From positions 2,108,001 through 2,172,000 of the forward strand of contig NZ_CP119546.1 of assembly GCF_029277985.1 (NCBI RefSeq): DNA of 64,000 nt, given 5' to 3'. This DNA is from Providencia stuartii. GTDB taxonomy: Bacteria > Pseudomonadota > Gammaproteobacteria > Enterobacterales > Enterobacteriaceae. A model generated the notes under the pieces. The model ran no database searches. It was not told the origin of the DNA and worked only from the letters and a program-made list of their open reading frames with translations. Every line of letters begins with the position of its first letter. Positions within the stretch are counted from its first letter, which is position 1. Shown piece after piece: positions 7,774-16,579 of this stretch. The translations under genes were made by a program, and so were the position numbers.

Positions 7774-8745
7774 TTAGCTTCTGACAGGGAATTTTTCACC
7801 AACTAACTGTTCGCTTTTAAGCCATAATGTTGTCGCTAATTGAGGGTCAATGGCATAAGAACGAAGACCGTAAAAGCCAGGGCCGTCATTAATTGGTGCG
7901 ACTTGGCAGTCTTCACAGTATTGCCCACCAATTTGGTCAATATCTGCAATAACAGCAGCCCATACAGTGGTAGCCGCCCCTTGAGGAATTGTTTTTGTCG
8001 TTAATTCAGATAAACCGGCTTGTTGATTAAGCGTATTAATCATAGTGCCAATTTCGACTTGATCTTCAACTGACATATTACGGCTTAGGTTGGTGGCAAT
8101 GTTGCCTGGATGAATAGCACAAGCGCGGATACCAAGATGACGATAACGACGGTCAAATTCAACAGCAAATAAGATATTGGCTGTTTTAGAGCGGCTATAG
8201 GCAAGCTGTGGCTGATATTCGGTAGTGGTAAAATTAAGATCGTCGATGTCAAAATCAAATAATCGATGTCCCGCAGAGGAAACACTAATAAGACGAGAGC
8301 CCGAATGCAATAAAGGCACTAGGTGATTAACTAACACAAAATGCCCTAAGTGATTAATACCAAATTGGGTTTCAAAACCATCACGCGTATGTCCGAAGGG
8401 GGTTGCCATCACCCCTGCGTTGGTAATAATGACATCAATTGATTTTGCTTTCTCTAGAAGTCCGCTTGCACATGCACGCACAGAGTCTAATGATGAAAGA
8501 TCTAATTCAATCAGTTCGAAACGACCTTGTGGGTTAGCACCACGAATAGCGTGAGCCTGTTTTTCGTTGCTAGCAATATGACGAACAGTACCTATGACAT
8601 GAGCACCGCGAGCAGTCAGTGCTCGAGCAATTTCCACACCAAGTCCCGATGATGTTCCTGTTACAAGAATTCGTTTATTGGTTAAATCGATATTATTTAA
8701 AACATCATCCGCTGTGGAGGTTGCACCGAAAGAATTTTGTTTCAT
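7774..8745 (-). CDS. Short-chain dehydrogenase/reductase
   Basis: This 323-residue NAD(P)-dependent oxidoreductase belongs to the classical SDR superfamily, in the WW-oxidoreductase/retinol-dehydrogenase-like branch judging by length. The Rossmann nucleotide loop TGTSSGLG is near residue 30, the structural motif NAG at ITNAGVMATP, the catalytic Ser is in LISVSSAG and the catalytic pair in YSRSK. HPGNIATNL is the usual substrate-side motif. The substrate cannot be deduced. There is no signal peptide. The start ATG has AGGAGTG just upstream. The gene stands alone, with a terminator downstream and a long non-coding stretch upstream. Confidence 0.85.
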   Translation of the reverse strand: MKQNSFGATSTADDVLNNIDLTNKRILVTGTSSGLGVEIARALTARGAHVIGTVRHIASNEKQAHAIRGANPQGRFELIELDLSSLDSVRACASGLLEKAKSIDVIITNAGVMATPFGHTRDGFETQFGINHLGHFVLVNHLVPLLHSGSRLISVSSAGHRLFDFDIDDLNFTTTEYQPQLAYSRSKTANILFAVEFDRRYRHLGIRACAIHPGNIATNLSRNMSVEDQVEIGTMINTLNQQAGLSELTTKTIPQGAATTVWAAVIADIDQIGGQYCEDCQVAPINDGPGFYGLRSYAIDPQLATTLWLKSEQLVGEKFPVRS

Positions 8746-9609
8746 GTCACACTCCTAATATAAAAGTATAAAAAATCAAAAACAGTTATTGCAAATTAAG
8801 TACGAAAATAAAATATTACATGATGCTTTTTAATTGATTTTTTAACTACATTGCATTTTACCATGACAAAATGTTTTTATGTATTGAGCAATGTTACAAA
8901 CGTTGAATCATTATCAAATTGAGTAAGTTGAAACCTATTTTATATTTTGACCACATTGGTTAATGTTAACTTAGAAGCATGCTTATCTATAAATATAAAT
9001 AAGCGGTCTACCCCAAGTTTACAATCTATTTAGATAGTATAATCACGGACGTTATTTTTAGTTTATCTTTTGATGCTGGCAAAAATAATAAAGACTGTCA
9101 ATGCGTTAAAATAACTAAATATGGATTTAGAATAATGAAAAATAGATGCGCATTCACGGGTTTGGTAGAGTTAAAAGCCAATAATAAAACATAACCTAAT
9201 GATGTTAAATAATTTTTATTTTTTTTGTGGATAACTGAAAATATCGTAAGTTTATTTGTTGGAGATTGTTCATCTTATTTTCACTGAAGCAAAGTAAGGC
9301 GATTCTTTCGTTAGTTATTGATAAGGAATGATCAGAGCTTTAATAGCAACAGAGTAAAATCATGGATAACGGCATTAGCGATATCCATGGAACATTATCT
9401 ATGTCTATAAAACCTATTCTATATTGATTAAATGTCGTTTTTATATGTAGTGCAAAGTTGAAAGGATATTGACTCTTTTACACTGATTTAAATCAGTGAA
9501 GTATGTTATAAAAATCAAATGACCACTGGTTATAGAGATAACATCATCTTTATACAAGGAAGGTGGTTTTTAGCCAGTGCAGAATAATATAGACAGGTTT
9601 CCTGAGAGA
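8746..9609. other. Long AT-rich stretch without a recognisable gene
   Basis: About 860 bases between the SDR gene and the GNAT pseudogene. Both strands are broken by frequent stops and no reading frame resembles a known protein. Two symmetric sequences stand out: CATGGATA...TATCCATG around 9361-9389 and the perfect palindrome at 9481-9498. It is likely decayed DNA plus the SDR promoter. Confidence 0.45.
9481..9498. repeat. Perfect 18-bp palindrome
   Basis: CACTGATTTAAATCAGTG reads identically on both strands. It has the size and dyad symmetry of a dimeric repressor operator but lies over 700 bases from the nearest intact start codon. Function unknown. Confidence 0.4.
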
Positions 9610-10006
9610 TACACTCGTGTTTTAATAAAAACGTTCGGCATTAGGCTTTGATTCTAAAGTTAATATCTTAATATGACGCTGTTTAGCTTATTGTTTTATT
9701 GCCTCTATAATTAACCCCGCATCGCCTAAACCGATCTAAACCTATTTAGTCCGGTAAAGTAAAACAGTATCGACACTATGCTGCTTAAGGTTTAAAAAAC
9801 CAGTAGCGATTGGAAGAACAGCTTCATTTACAACAAAAAAAAGGGTTATCGTTTATCCTAGTTCGGTAGCTTACAGGCAGGGTATCTGGGGTCCAAGCAG
9901 GGATTGTGTTTTGATCAAAGCTCTATTTACAACTTGCTCGGATTACTTGATTTCTGATAAACCAGAGGCGTTCTGCTTCTTCTGGTTTGGTTAGTCTAAT
10001 TTTCAT
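9610..10006 (-). pseudogene. Decayed GNAT-family acetyltransferase
   Basis: From ATG at 10006 on the minus strand the translation begins MKIRLTKPEEAERLWFIRNQ, then VIRASCK, an amber codon, then SFDQNTIPAWTPDTLP and VSYRTRINDNPFF. A run of T's at about 9836-9844 then breaks the frame. In the shifted frame it continues VVNEAVLPIATGFLNLKQHS, and later GLGDAGLIIEAIKQ, a stop, AKQRHIKILTLESKPNAERF, and another stop. This order (N-terminal EEA...IRNQ, ATGFL, GLG acetyl-CoA region, NAxRFY) is that of a GNAT N-acetyltransferase of about 150 residues. At least three in-frame stops and one or two frameshifts make it non-functional. The former substrate is unknown. Confidence 0.75.
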
Positions 10007-10211
10007 AAATATTACTCTTAAGGGTAAATAAAATATCTTAACGACAAGAATACATCTTATTACTCGAAACCTAGAGTAGTTTATTTAAAAATTAAAAACC
10101 ATTAATCACCAATACTCTCATCTTTTTGGGCGATAGCAGTAATCTAAACCGACGTTAAGATACTTATGGCAATAAAATAACAAATGGTCATTATCATAAA
10201 AAGGGCGCCTT

Positions 10212-11534
10212 ATGAGAAAAAATAAAAAAAACGTATGTTTAATTTCAGTTTTACTCATCACATCGTTCTATGGCTATGCAAATCCAACGAATAATGAATG
10301 TGGTGTACCTGCATTAGCTAAATGTCCTCAGCCTATTGATAGGACTTATCCAAATGTCAAAGATATGCTGAAATGGGATCAAAATGAAAGGTTACTCGGT
10401 TTTCGTAATGACTATCGCGCGTATCCTGGGGATGTTTTTCATGCCGTTAATCCTAAGCCCTTGGAAAGAAAAATCCAACGTTTAGACGATGTGACTTACC
10501 AATTGAAAGGGATGACATATAACCTTGAAAATTACATAAAGCGTAATGATGTTACTGCGTTAATGGTTATCAAAAAAGGGAACGTTGTCTTTGAATATTA
10601 TGGACGAGGTAACACTCCCCAAACATTATGGACGTCGCGCTCTGTTGGTAAATCCGTGGTTTCTACCCTAGTAGGGATTGCGCTACAGGAAGGCCGGATC
10701 ACGTCATTAGATGATGCTATCGAAAAATATAATCCAAGTGTCAAAGGAACGGTTTGGGAAGGCGTGACTATAAGGCAATTACTGCAACACACCTCCGGGG
10801 TTGAATGGGGGGAGAATTATGAAAAAGCAAATTCAGATTTTGCCAAAATGACAGAGTGTGAAGCAAACCCAGAAATTTATGCATGCGTTCAACAATTAGT
10901 GCTAGACCCGAAACGGCAACGTTATGCAAAAGCAGGGGATGTGTGGCAATACAACTCAGGGGGAGCATGGTTATTAGGTGATACACTTGAAAAAGCAACA
11001 GGGGTATCCATTGCAGATTATCTTGAAAGTAAAATTTGGCAGCCTTTTGGGATGACTCGCGATGGGGTATGGCAAAGCTATCAGCTTGGTAAACATAATA
11101 GTGGCGCGCATGGTTTTAATGCCACATTAGAGGACTGGGGTAAGTTTGGGCTATTTTTTGCAGAAAATGGTGTATTAGCAGATGGTAAACAGACATTACC
11201 AGAAAATTGGTTAAATGAATCGAAATCATGGGTACAAGCGAAAAATTCTGTTAATGCAAGTTACCCTGAAGGTATTTATGGCTTTGAGTGGTGGAATAAT
11301 AGTGTGCCACAAAACACGCAGAATGTAGAACCCAAAATGGGTTTAGATAGCAATAATACATTATGGGCTTTAGGTATTTTCGGACAAATTATTGTGGTTA
11401 ATCCCAAAGAGCAGTTAGTGATAGTTCAATGGTCAACATGGCCTGTAGCGCATCCTGCTGATGATGGACAACCACTCGAAGCATCTCTAATGTTTAATGC
11501 AATCAATAACCAGTTAAATAAAATATTAAATTAA
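10212..11534 (+). CDS. Secreted serine hydrolase, beta-lactamase fold (class C-like)
   Basis: This 440-residue protein has an N-terminal signal peptide (basic MRKNKKNV, hydrophobic core, cleavage probably after YGYA). It belongs to the serine beta-lactamase-like/penicillin-binding superfamily. The SxxK nucleophile motif is SVGK within WTSRSVGKSVVS (near residue 147), followed by HTSG, the YxN motif in WQYNSGG, and HGFNATLEDWGKFG. The family includes esterases, 6-aminohexanoate-dimer hydrolases and DD-peptidase-like enzymes; true class C beta-lactamase is unlikely because the C-terminal KTG motif is not evident. It acts in the periplasm or outside the cell. It is a single gene with a strong terminator downstream. 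Confidence 0.82.
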   Translation: MRKNKKNVCLISVLLITSFYGYANPTNNECGVPALAKCPQPIDRTYPNVKDMLKWDQNERLLGFRNDYRAYPGDVFHAVNPKPLERKIQRLDDVTYQLKGMTYNLENYIKRNDVTALMVIKKGNVVFEYYGRGNTPQTLWTSRSVGKSVVSTLVGIALQEGRITSLDDAIEKYNPSVKGTVWEGVTIRQLLQHTSGVEWGENYEKANSDFAKMTECEANPEIYACVQQLVLDPKRQRYAKAGDVWQYNSGGAWLLGDTLEKATGVSIADYLESKIWQPFGMTRDGVWQSYQLGKHNSGAHGFNATLEDWGKFGLFFAENGVLADGKQTLPENWLNESKSWVQAKNSVNASYPEGIYGFEWWNNSVPQNTQNVEPKMGLDSNNTLWALGIFGQIIVVNPKEQLVIVQWSTWPVAHPADDGQPLEASLMFNAINNQLNKILN

Positions 11535-11550
11535 ACATTTAATTTAATAT
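11523..11550. repeat. Perfect 13-bp inverted repeat across the stop codon
   Basis: ATATTAAATTAAA and TTTAATTTAATAT flank a 2-base centre, overlapping the last codons of the serine hydrolase gene. A purely A/T stem next to a stronger terminator could stabilise the mRNA end, or it may be chance in AT-rich DNA. Confidence 0.45.
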
Positions 11551-11557
11551 CGAGATT

Positions 11558-11597
11558 ATAACGGCCGTTCGTTACAGCGAGCGGCCGTTATATTTTA
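11558..11597 (+). terminator. Terminator of the serine hydrolase gene
   Basis: The stem ATAACGGCCGTTCG / CGAGCGGCCGTTAT, with one mismatch, is followed by TATTTTAT. GC-rich core and position just after the stop codon make this a clear rho-independent terminator. Confidence 0.85.
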
Positions 11598-12173
11598 TCA
11601 TTTAATAAAGGAAACTTTTTATATTACTATTTTCTCTAAAGCTTAATATTCTCTGCCATTTTGTTTTTCTATTGAGTTATTCATAGGAATAAAAATAAGC
11701 AGTCGTGAATTAAATAAATTTTCAGCCTATTTTATCTTTAAACTATCCTTCTTAGAATTGGATATTAATGATTATCATGGGTAAATACAATAAAAACATG
11801 ATGTTATCTTTTTTTGATAAGGTTTTTTTGAAGTGAAAAAGGCGTGGGAACTCTTATGTTTATTGGGTTTGATGTTTAAAAGTATAAATTAATTAAATGA
11901 ATTCAATGATAGGTGGTTATTGATGCAATGACGGTGGAATAGAAAGATATGAATTTAATGGGTAACGGTAGATTGACGTTTTATTTACTATTTGTTGATC
12001 TTTCTGTATTGAAAATCAACGGTGCATCAACCAACTGAATAAATAAATTATCAAAGATAACCTATAAAAAATTTATAAATCTTTAAGTTTGTCCTATTGT
12101 GAATTATTCATAAAACATGATTTAGTAGCGGAGCAAGAACATCCTTGTATATATTAATTTGAAGGTGCTTATA
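11598..12173. other. AT-rich intergenic stretch
   Basis: About 580 bases before the small secreted protein gene. A 19-codon GTG frame at 11833-11892 (VKKAWELLCLLGLMFKSIN) is the only peptide-like item, and it lacks a good ribosome site. No RNA gene, repeat or pseudogene was recognised. The 3' part must hold the promoter of the next gene. Confidence 0.4.
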
Positions 12174-12374
12174 ATGAAAAGATTTTTAGCAGTAGCAACG
12201 CTATTGTCACTTGCTATTTCTGGTTCGGCATTAGCAGCAAATAATACAGTAAAAAGCGGGCAAGCCACTCCAACTGTTAAAGAGCAAAAAAGCAATAAAG
12301 TACATGCAGCAGGTAAAACCAAATCACACAATACCGTAGAAAAGAAAACGCCAACCACATCTGATAAGGGTTAA
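12174..12374 (+). CDS. Small secreted Lys/Thr-rich protein (66 aa)
   Basis: The protein begins with a textbook signal peptide (MKRFLAVATLLSLAISGSALA, cleaved before ANNTV). The mature part is about 45 residues, rich in Lys, Thr, Ser and Asn with no Cys and no predicted fold. ATG at 12174 has GAAGGTG upstream; the TTG at 12159 is rejected because it would spoil the signal peptide and lies upstream of that ribosome site. The composition resembles acid-shock (Asr-type) periplasmic peptides, but no sequence identity can be claimed. It lies about 110 bases upstream of rlmA on the same strand. Function unknown. Confidence 0.6.
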   Translation: MKRFLAVATLLSLAISGSALAANNTVKSGQATPTVKEQKSNKVHAAGKTKSHNTVEKKTPTTSDKG

Positions 12375-12483
12375 TCTTCTTTCTTGTTAGAACCTTTTCA
12401 GTATCAGTGCCATGGGAAATAAGCTACCCGTGGCGCTGCATCTCTATGGTATACTGTTTTTTATTTATCAAACTATACCTGTT

Positions 12484-13305
12484 ATGAACTATCAATGTCC
12501 TTTATGTTTTAACTTATTAACGCTGCAAAATAACAGTTGGCGATGTGAAAATAATCATCAGTTTGATTGTGCCAAAGAAGGTTACGTTAATTTGTTGCCA
12601 GTTCAACACAAACGTTCTAAAGATCCGGGCGATAGTGCAGAAATGATGCAAGCACGTCGAGAGTTTTTGAATGCTGGTCATTATGATGCAATGCGTCAAT
12701 TGGTTGCAGATAAGCTCAATCACTCTATTTCTGAGAAAAAGAGTACGGTATTAGATATTGGTTGTGGGGAAGGGTATTACACGAATTATTTTATGCAAAG
12801 CTTAGCTAAGCAGAGTAAAACTCAATCTGTGTTTGGATTAGATGTGTCAAAAGTGGCTATTCGCTATGCTGCAAAACGTTATCCTTCAGTTCATTTTTGT
12901 GTCGCCTCTAGTCATCGTTTACCTTTTGCGTCGCAAAGCATTGATGCCATTGTTCGTATCTATGCACCCTGTAAAGCCGATGAGCTGGCTCGAGTTTTAC
13001 GGCCAAGCGGTATTCTTATTACCGTGACTCCGGCACCTGAGCATTTACAAGAATTAAAACAATTGATTTATTCTGAAGTAAAGTTACATCCGCTGAAAGA
13101 GGAACAGCTACCTCAATTTAAATTATTGGATGAAAGTCATTTAAACTATGCTATGCCATTGGCGGGAGAGGAAGCATTTGCATTATTGCAAATGACCCCA
13201 TTTGCTTGGCGTGCTTCTGAAGAAGTCAAACAGGAATTAAAACGTTCTGGGATAAAAAATTATACTGCGGATTTTATGGTTCGAGTTTATCAATTGATCG
13301 ATTAA
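12484..13305 (+). CDS. rlmA: 23S rRNA (guanine-745-N1)-methyltransferase
   Basis: RlmA (RrmA) methylates G745 in helix 35 of 23S rRNA using S-adenosylmethionine. The 273-residue protein starts with the zinc-binding motif (CPLCFNLL, then [20 protein letters not shown]) typical of RlmA. The conserved [20 protein letters not shown] segment and the SAM-binding loop [11 protein letters not shown] (about residue 92) follow. The ATG at 12484 matches the E. coli protein's start and length (269 aa); the longer frame upstream is not needed. The neighbourhood with mntP and manXYZ is the E. coli order. Confidence 0.95.
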   Translation: MNYQCPLCFNLLTLQNNSWRCENNHQFDCAKEGYVNLLPVQHKRSKDPGDSAEMMQARREFLNAGHYDAMRQLVADKLNHSISEKKSTVLDIGCGEGYYTNYFMQSLAKQSKTQSVFGLDVSKVAIRYAAKRYPSVHFCVASSHRLPFASQSIDAIVRIYAPCKADELARVLRPSGILITVTPAPEHLQELKQLIYSEVKLHPLKEEQLPQFKLLDESHLNYAMPLAGEEAFALLQMTPFAWRASEEVKQELKRSGIKNYTADFMVRVYQLID

Positions 13306-13320
13306 TGGATATTCAATATT

Positions 13321-13345
13321 TCCCCCACAAAGTGTATGTGGGGGA
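13321..13345. terminator. Terminator between rlmA and mntP
   Basis: The stem TCCCCCACA / TGTGGGGGA with a 7-base loop sits between the convergent stops of rlmA and mntP. The flanks are A/T-rich rather than a pure U run on either side, so it may serve both directions. Confidence 0.7.
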
Positions 13346-13352
13346 GATAAAA

Positions 13353-13937
13353 TTAAGCGCTATACATAAATAGTTCGAGATGTTCAAACAAGATATTGAA
13401 ACCGATAGCCATTAAAACAAGACCGCCAATAATTTCTGCTTTTTTCCCGAGTAATGGCCCGACATAGCGACCAATCATCATACCTATAGTGGCCATTATC
13501 ATGGTCATTAAGCCAATCGTCATTGCGGTATGAACAATATCCACTTGTAAGAATGCGAGCCCAAGGCCGATAGCCATTGCGTCAAGGCTGGTGGCAATGG
13601 CGGAGAGTACTAAACTCATTGAGCTATTACGGGATGGCTGAGTACAGCAATCTTCTTCATTTTTCGCTTTAATACCTTGCCAAATCATGCGCGATCCTAA
13701 TAAGAACAGCAGGGCAAATGCGATCCAATGATCCCAGCGAATAACATATTGGCTGGCTAAAATACCGATTGCCCAACCAATGATGGGGGTTAGGGCTTCA
13801 ATAAAGCCAAAGATAAAACCAGTGCGGAGGATCTCTTTAAAGCGGGGTTTATGCAGGACTGCACCTTTGCAGATAGCGACAGCAAATGCATCCATTGAAA
13901 GTGCAAGTGCTAAAATTAGGGTAGCGTAAAAACTCAT
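13353..13937 (-). CDS. mntP: Manganese efflux pump MntP
   Basis: MntP (YebN) exports Mn(II) across the inner membrane. The protein is 194 residues and hydrophobic with about six membrane segments and two repeated halves, each with acidic intramembrane motifs ([15 protein letters not shown] near residue 12 and [15 protein letters not shown] near 110). A cytoplasmic loop carries CCTQPSR. ATG at 13937 is preceded by CGAGG, the ribosome site inside the riboswitch expression platform; the longer frame starting at 13985 runs back into the riboswitch and is rejected. Regulation by manganese through the leader described next is expected. Confidence 0.95.
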   Translation of the reverse strand: MSFYATLILALALSMDAFAVAICKGAVLHKPRFKEILRTGFIFGFIEALTPIIGWAIGILASQYVIRWDHWIAFALLFLLGSRMIWQGIKAKNEEDCCTQPSRNSSMSLVLSAIATSLDAMAIGLGLAFLQVDIVHTAMTIGLMTMIMATIGMMIGRYVGPLLGKKAEIIGGLVLMAIGFNILFEHLELFMYSA

Positions 13938-13940
13938 AAT

Positions 13941-14110
13941 ATTAACCTCGGTTGGTGCATCCATATACACATGAATTACCCCCAACCAAAAGGCTTATTC
14001 ATGTGTCTATGGTCTTGCCAACCAAGATGGCGTCCGTACCACGTTTAAACAACAAACGAGTATGTTGACACGGACATTCTGGATATATTTCCAGAATAGG
14101 CTACTCCCCA
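13941..14110 (-). promoter_or_regulatory. yybP-ykoY manganese riboswitch of mntP
   Basis: The minus-strand leader contains the conserved yybP-ykoY elements: GGGGAGTAGCC (14109-14099), GTCAACATACTCG, and GGTTGGCAAGACCATAG. A switchable segment follows: ACACATGAAT can pair with ATTCATGTGT, and the GGTTGG segment can pair with CCAACC next to the CGAGG ribosome site. This is the architecture of the E. coli mntP leader, in which Mn(II) binding frees the ribosome site. The aptamer boundary is approximate. Confidence 0.9.
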
Positions 14111-14272
14111 ATGACTTGGAATGAAAGATATCATAAATTAATTTAAAGGCAACACTTAATTTTGTGTGCCTATTAAATAGTATTGAGAATAATTTTCATT
14201 TGCAGGAATGGGAGAGTTGAGGTTAACTTAATTTTTAATTAACCTCAATCTTAATGTGAATATATATAACTA
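14111..14272. other. mntP promoter region and yobD downstream region
   Basis: AT-rich spacer holding the mntP promoter upstream of the riboswitch. GAGAATAATTTTCATTTGC around 14183-14201 resembles a partial Fur/MntR-type site; this is weak. Confidence 0.3.
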
Positions 14273-14731
14273 TTATTTATGATTAATAAGGAATTCATAT
14301 ATTCTTTGTAAATCATCAAGTTGTGATACTTTGATGTAAATTTTTCGATGCTCTAAACCAACAATCAAAATACCGTCTTCTGATAAATTCATTGTTTTTA
14401 TTCTGTCATACAATATAAATGTATTCGCAAAATAAAAACCATTTTGTTTAAAAAATAATTTTGGTGTTCGAATAAAAGCCAAATAGACTGACATTAAAAT
14501 GGTAGCCATTAGCAAGTATGTGGTTAATATACTGCCATGTCGTGAAATATTAGTATAAATAACAATACAGATTAATACGATGAATATAATAGCATCAGCT
14601 CTATGTTTCCGCTTTAGATTAATTTTTAGTAGAGTTTTCCCTTTACGTATATGTTGAATAAATTCATCGTAAATCGCATACAGTAGCATCAGTAAAATAA
14701 TAATGGCCAGTATGAAATCATTTAAGGTCAT
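14273..14731 (-). CDS. yobD: DUF986 inner-membrane protein YobD
   Basis: The 152-residue protein equals the length of E. coli YobD (DUF986) and sits in the same place, between manZ and mntP. It shows a first membrane segment (FILAIIILLMLLYAIYDEF), a basic loop (HIRKGKTLLKINLKRKHRAD), two more membrane segments (residues about 48-90), and a soluble C-terminal domain. The molecular function is unknown. A hairpin terminator lies just upstream, after manZ, so it is probably transcribed separately or by read-through from manXYZ. Confidence 0.9.
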   Translation of the reverse strand: MTLNDFILAIIILLMLLYAIYDEFIQHIRKGKTLLKINLKRKHRADAIIFIVLICIVIYTNISRHGSILTTYLLMATILMSVYLAFIRTPKLFFKQNGFYFANTFILYDRIKTMNLSEDGILIVGLEHRKIYIKVSQLDDLQRIYEFLINHK

Positions 14732-14778
14732 GTTGAGTGCCTTTGGCTAAGTTAACATTCTAGAGAGCTTAAAAGTAA

Positions 14779-14804
14779 AAATGGGAGGCTGCAACCTCCC
14801 ATTT
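14779..14804 (-). terminator. Terminator of manXYZ
   Basis: The stem AAATGGGAGG / CCTCCCATTT with a 6-base loop runs into TTTTTAC on the minus strand, 18 bases after the manZ stop. Confidence 0.85.
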
Positions 14805-14821
14805 CAATTAATGACAGTAAA

Positions 14822-15673
14822 TTATGGTGCTAAGAACTTCAACCAAGCACCCAAAATACCTAATCCGAAGAAGCCAATGATAATCCACAATGGATTAACT
14901 TTGCGGCGAAGTAGCCACATACAGGCAAAGGTGAGTAATAATGGCACTAAACCGGGCATCAAGTCATTCAAAATATCTTGAATCGTTTTGATTTCCATGA
15001 TTTTTGTTTCAGGATTTTCAATACTCGATACCACGACAGGGATATTCACATTTGTCCATTTATTCACGAGTGCCCCCATGACAAATAGACCTAATATCGA
15101 TGCACCCTCAGTCAGTTTTTGTAAGAAGCCGCCACCGATATCTTGAACAATATCAACCCCTTTTTTATAGCCATAGGATACGCCATAATAGAGCGTGAGT
15201 AGGCGAACGAGGTTGAATAGCACGAAGAACAGAATTGGACCCAACAGGCTACCTGTCATCGCGATACCTGCACCCAGAGCAGCAAACACTGGACGAACGG
15301 TACCCCAGAAAATCGGGTCACCAACACCCGCTAAAGGCCCCATCAAACCAACTTTGATACCGTTAATCGCACCGTCGTCAATATCAGCACCATTTGCACG
15401 TTGTTCTTCCATCGCCATGGTCACGCCTAGAACTGGAGCTGCAACGTAAGGGTGGGTATTAAAGAACTCAAGGTGACGTTTAATCGCTTGTTTACGTTCG
15501 TCGTTATTTTCTGGATAGAGGCGACGAATGACAGGCACCATTGAATAACAGAAACCTAAGGCTTGCATACGTTCGAAGTTCCAAGAACCTTGTAATAAGT
15601 TAGAACGTATAAAGACACCTCGGATGTCGCTTTGTGTCAGCTTTTTAGCTGTTGGACTTGTTGTATCTACCAT
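14822..15673 (-). CDS. manZ: Mannose PTS permease IID component
   Basis: ManZ is the IID subunit of the mannose/glucose/glucosamine phosphotransferase permease, working with ManY in the inner membrane. The 283-residue protein has the family signatures LTQSDIRGVFIRSNLLQGSW and NFERMQALGFCYSM at the N-terminus, FNTHPYVAAPVLGV, and GVGDPIFWGTVRP. Membrane segments occupy the C-terminal half. It follows manY with a 12-base gap, so manXYZ is one operon. The E. coli complex is also a receptor for some bacteriocins and phage lambda DNA. Confidence 0.97.
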   Translation of the reverse strand: MVDTTSPTAKKLTQSDIRGVFIRSNLLQGSWNFERMQALGFCYSMVPVIRRLYPENNDERKQAIKRHLEFFNTHPYVAAPVLGVTMAMEEQRANGADIDDGAINGIKVGLMGPLAGVGDPIFWGTVRPVFAALGAGIAMTGSLLGPILFFVLFNLVRLLTLYYGVSYGYKKGVDIVQDIGGGFLQKLTEGASILGLFVMGALVNKWTNVNIPVVVSSIENPETKIMEIKTIQDILNDLMPGLVPLLLTFACMWLLRRKVNPLWIIIGFFGLGILGAWLKFLAP

Positions 15674-15685
15674 GTTGCGATCCTC

Positions 15686-16492
15686 CTAGTCTAATTCATT
15701 ATCAAGGTTGTTGTTGCCATTGGCATTATTTTGAGTCACAACAACTTGAGACTTATTATATTTCGGGCTGAGTTGGATATAGAGAATAGCCATAACTGCA
15801 CCGATAACACCCAGTGCAACTAGGTTGAAATCAGTAAATGCAGCAGTTACAAAGCCCAAGTAGAAGAATGGCATTAGGTAGCCAGCACGCATCATGTTGA
15901 TGACCATGGCATAACCGACAACCACGATCATACCACCAGCAATGTTTAGACCATCGGTGACAACCTCAGGGATCGCATCCAACATTTGTTTAACTTCAGA
16001 TGTTCCCACAGAAACTGCAACGATCAGTGCTGGAATTGCGATACGCATCGCTTGAAGTAGTAGTGCCGAAACATGGATCCAGCTAATTGCTGTCAGATTA
16101 CCATTGTTCGCTGCACGGTCAGCTGCGTGTTGGAAAGCAACAGTGACTGTACGAACGATAATGGTTAATACTTGCCCAGCTGCGGCCAGTGGAATTGCGA
16201 TAGCGATACCGGCGCCGATACTTTGCCCACCAGCGATAACCAAGATGGTTGAAATAATTGACGCAAGCGCGGCATCAGGTGCAACAGCAGCACCGATGTT
16301 CATCCAGCCTAATGCGATCATTTCGAGTGTACCACCGATGATGATGCCGGTTTTCATGTCTCCCAAAACGATACCGATAAGCGTACAGGCAACGAGTGGG
16401 CGATGGAACTGAAATTCATCGAGTATAGAGCCCATACCAGCGATACAAGCAACGATGAAAACCAGTACTATTTGAACAACGGTAAGTTCCAT
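15686..16492 (-). CDS. manY: Mannose PTS permease IIC component
   Basis: ManY is the sugar-translocating IIC subunit. The 268-residue protein is very hydrophobic, with the IIC motifs GMGSILDEFQFHRPLVACTL and GTLEMIALGWMNIGAAVAPD (about residues 20-75). It pairs with ManZ in the membrane and receives phosphate from the IIB domain of ManX. The hydrophilic tail (NKSQVVVTQNNANGNNNLDN) is Asn-rich and longer-looking than needed for function. The gene lies 87 bases after manX and 12 before manZ. Confidence 0.97.
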   Translation of the reverse strand: MELTVVQIVLVFIVACIAGMGSILDEFQFHRPLVACTLIGIVLGDMKTGIIIGGTLEMIALGWMNIGAAVAPDAALASIISTILVIAGGQSIGAGIAIAIPLAAAGQVLTIIVRTVTVAFQHAADRAANNGNLTAISWIHVSALLLQAMRIAIPALIVAVSVGTSEVKQMLDAIPEVVTDGLNIAGGMIVVVGYAMVINMMRAGYLMPFFYLGFVTAAFTDFNLVALGVIGAVMAILYIQLSPKYNKSQVVVTQNNANGNNNLDNELD

Positions 16493-16579
16493 TGTTTAAT
16501 CTCCTGTAACCAAACATGTTTGGTAAATCTGTTTTCGAGTAATGGTTAAAATTTAAAATTATTAACGGCTTAACTAGGA

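Noticed and set aside
11833..11892. 19-codon GTG frame resembling a short signal or leader peptide
   Set aside because: No ribosome binding site, no partner gene and no coding continuation; it could be chance.
12412..12483. Upstream extension of rlmA
   Set aside because: The added residues are not in the family and the ATG at 12484 gives the expected length and the zinc motif at the right distance.
14183..14201. GAGAATAATTTTCATTTGC as a Fur or MntR site upstream of mntP
   Set aside because: Only a partial match to either consensus; too weak to annotate on its own.
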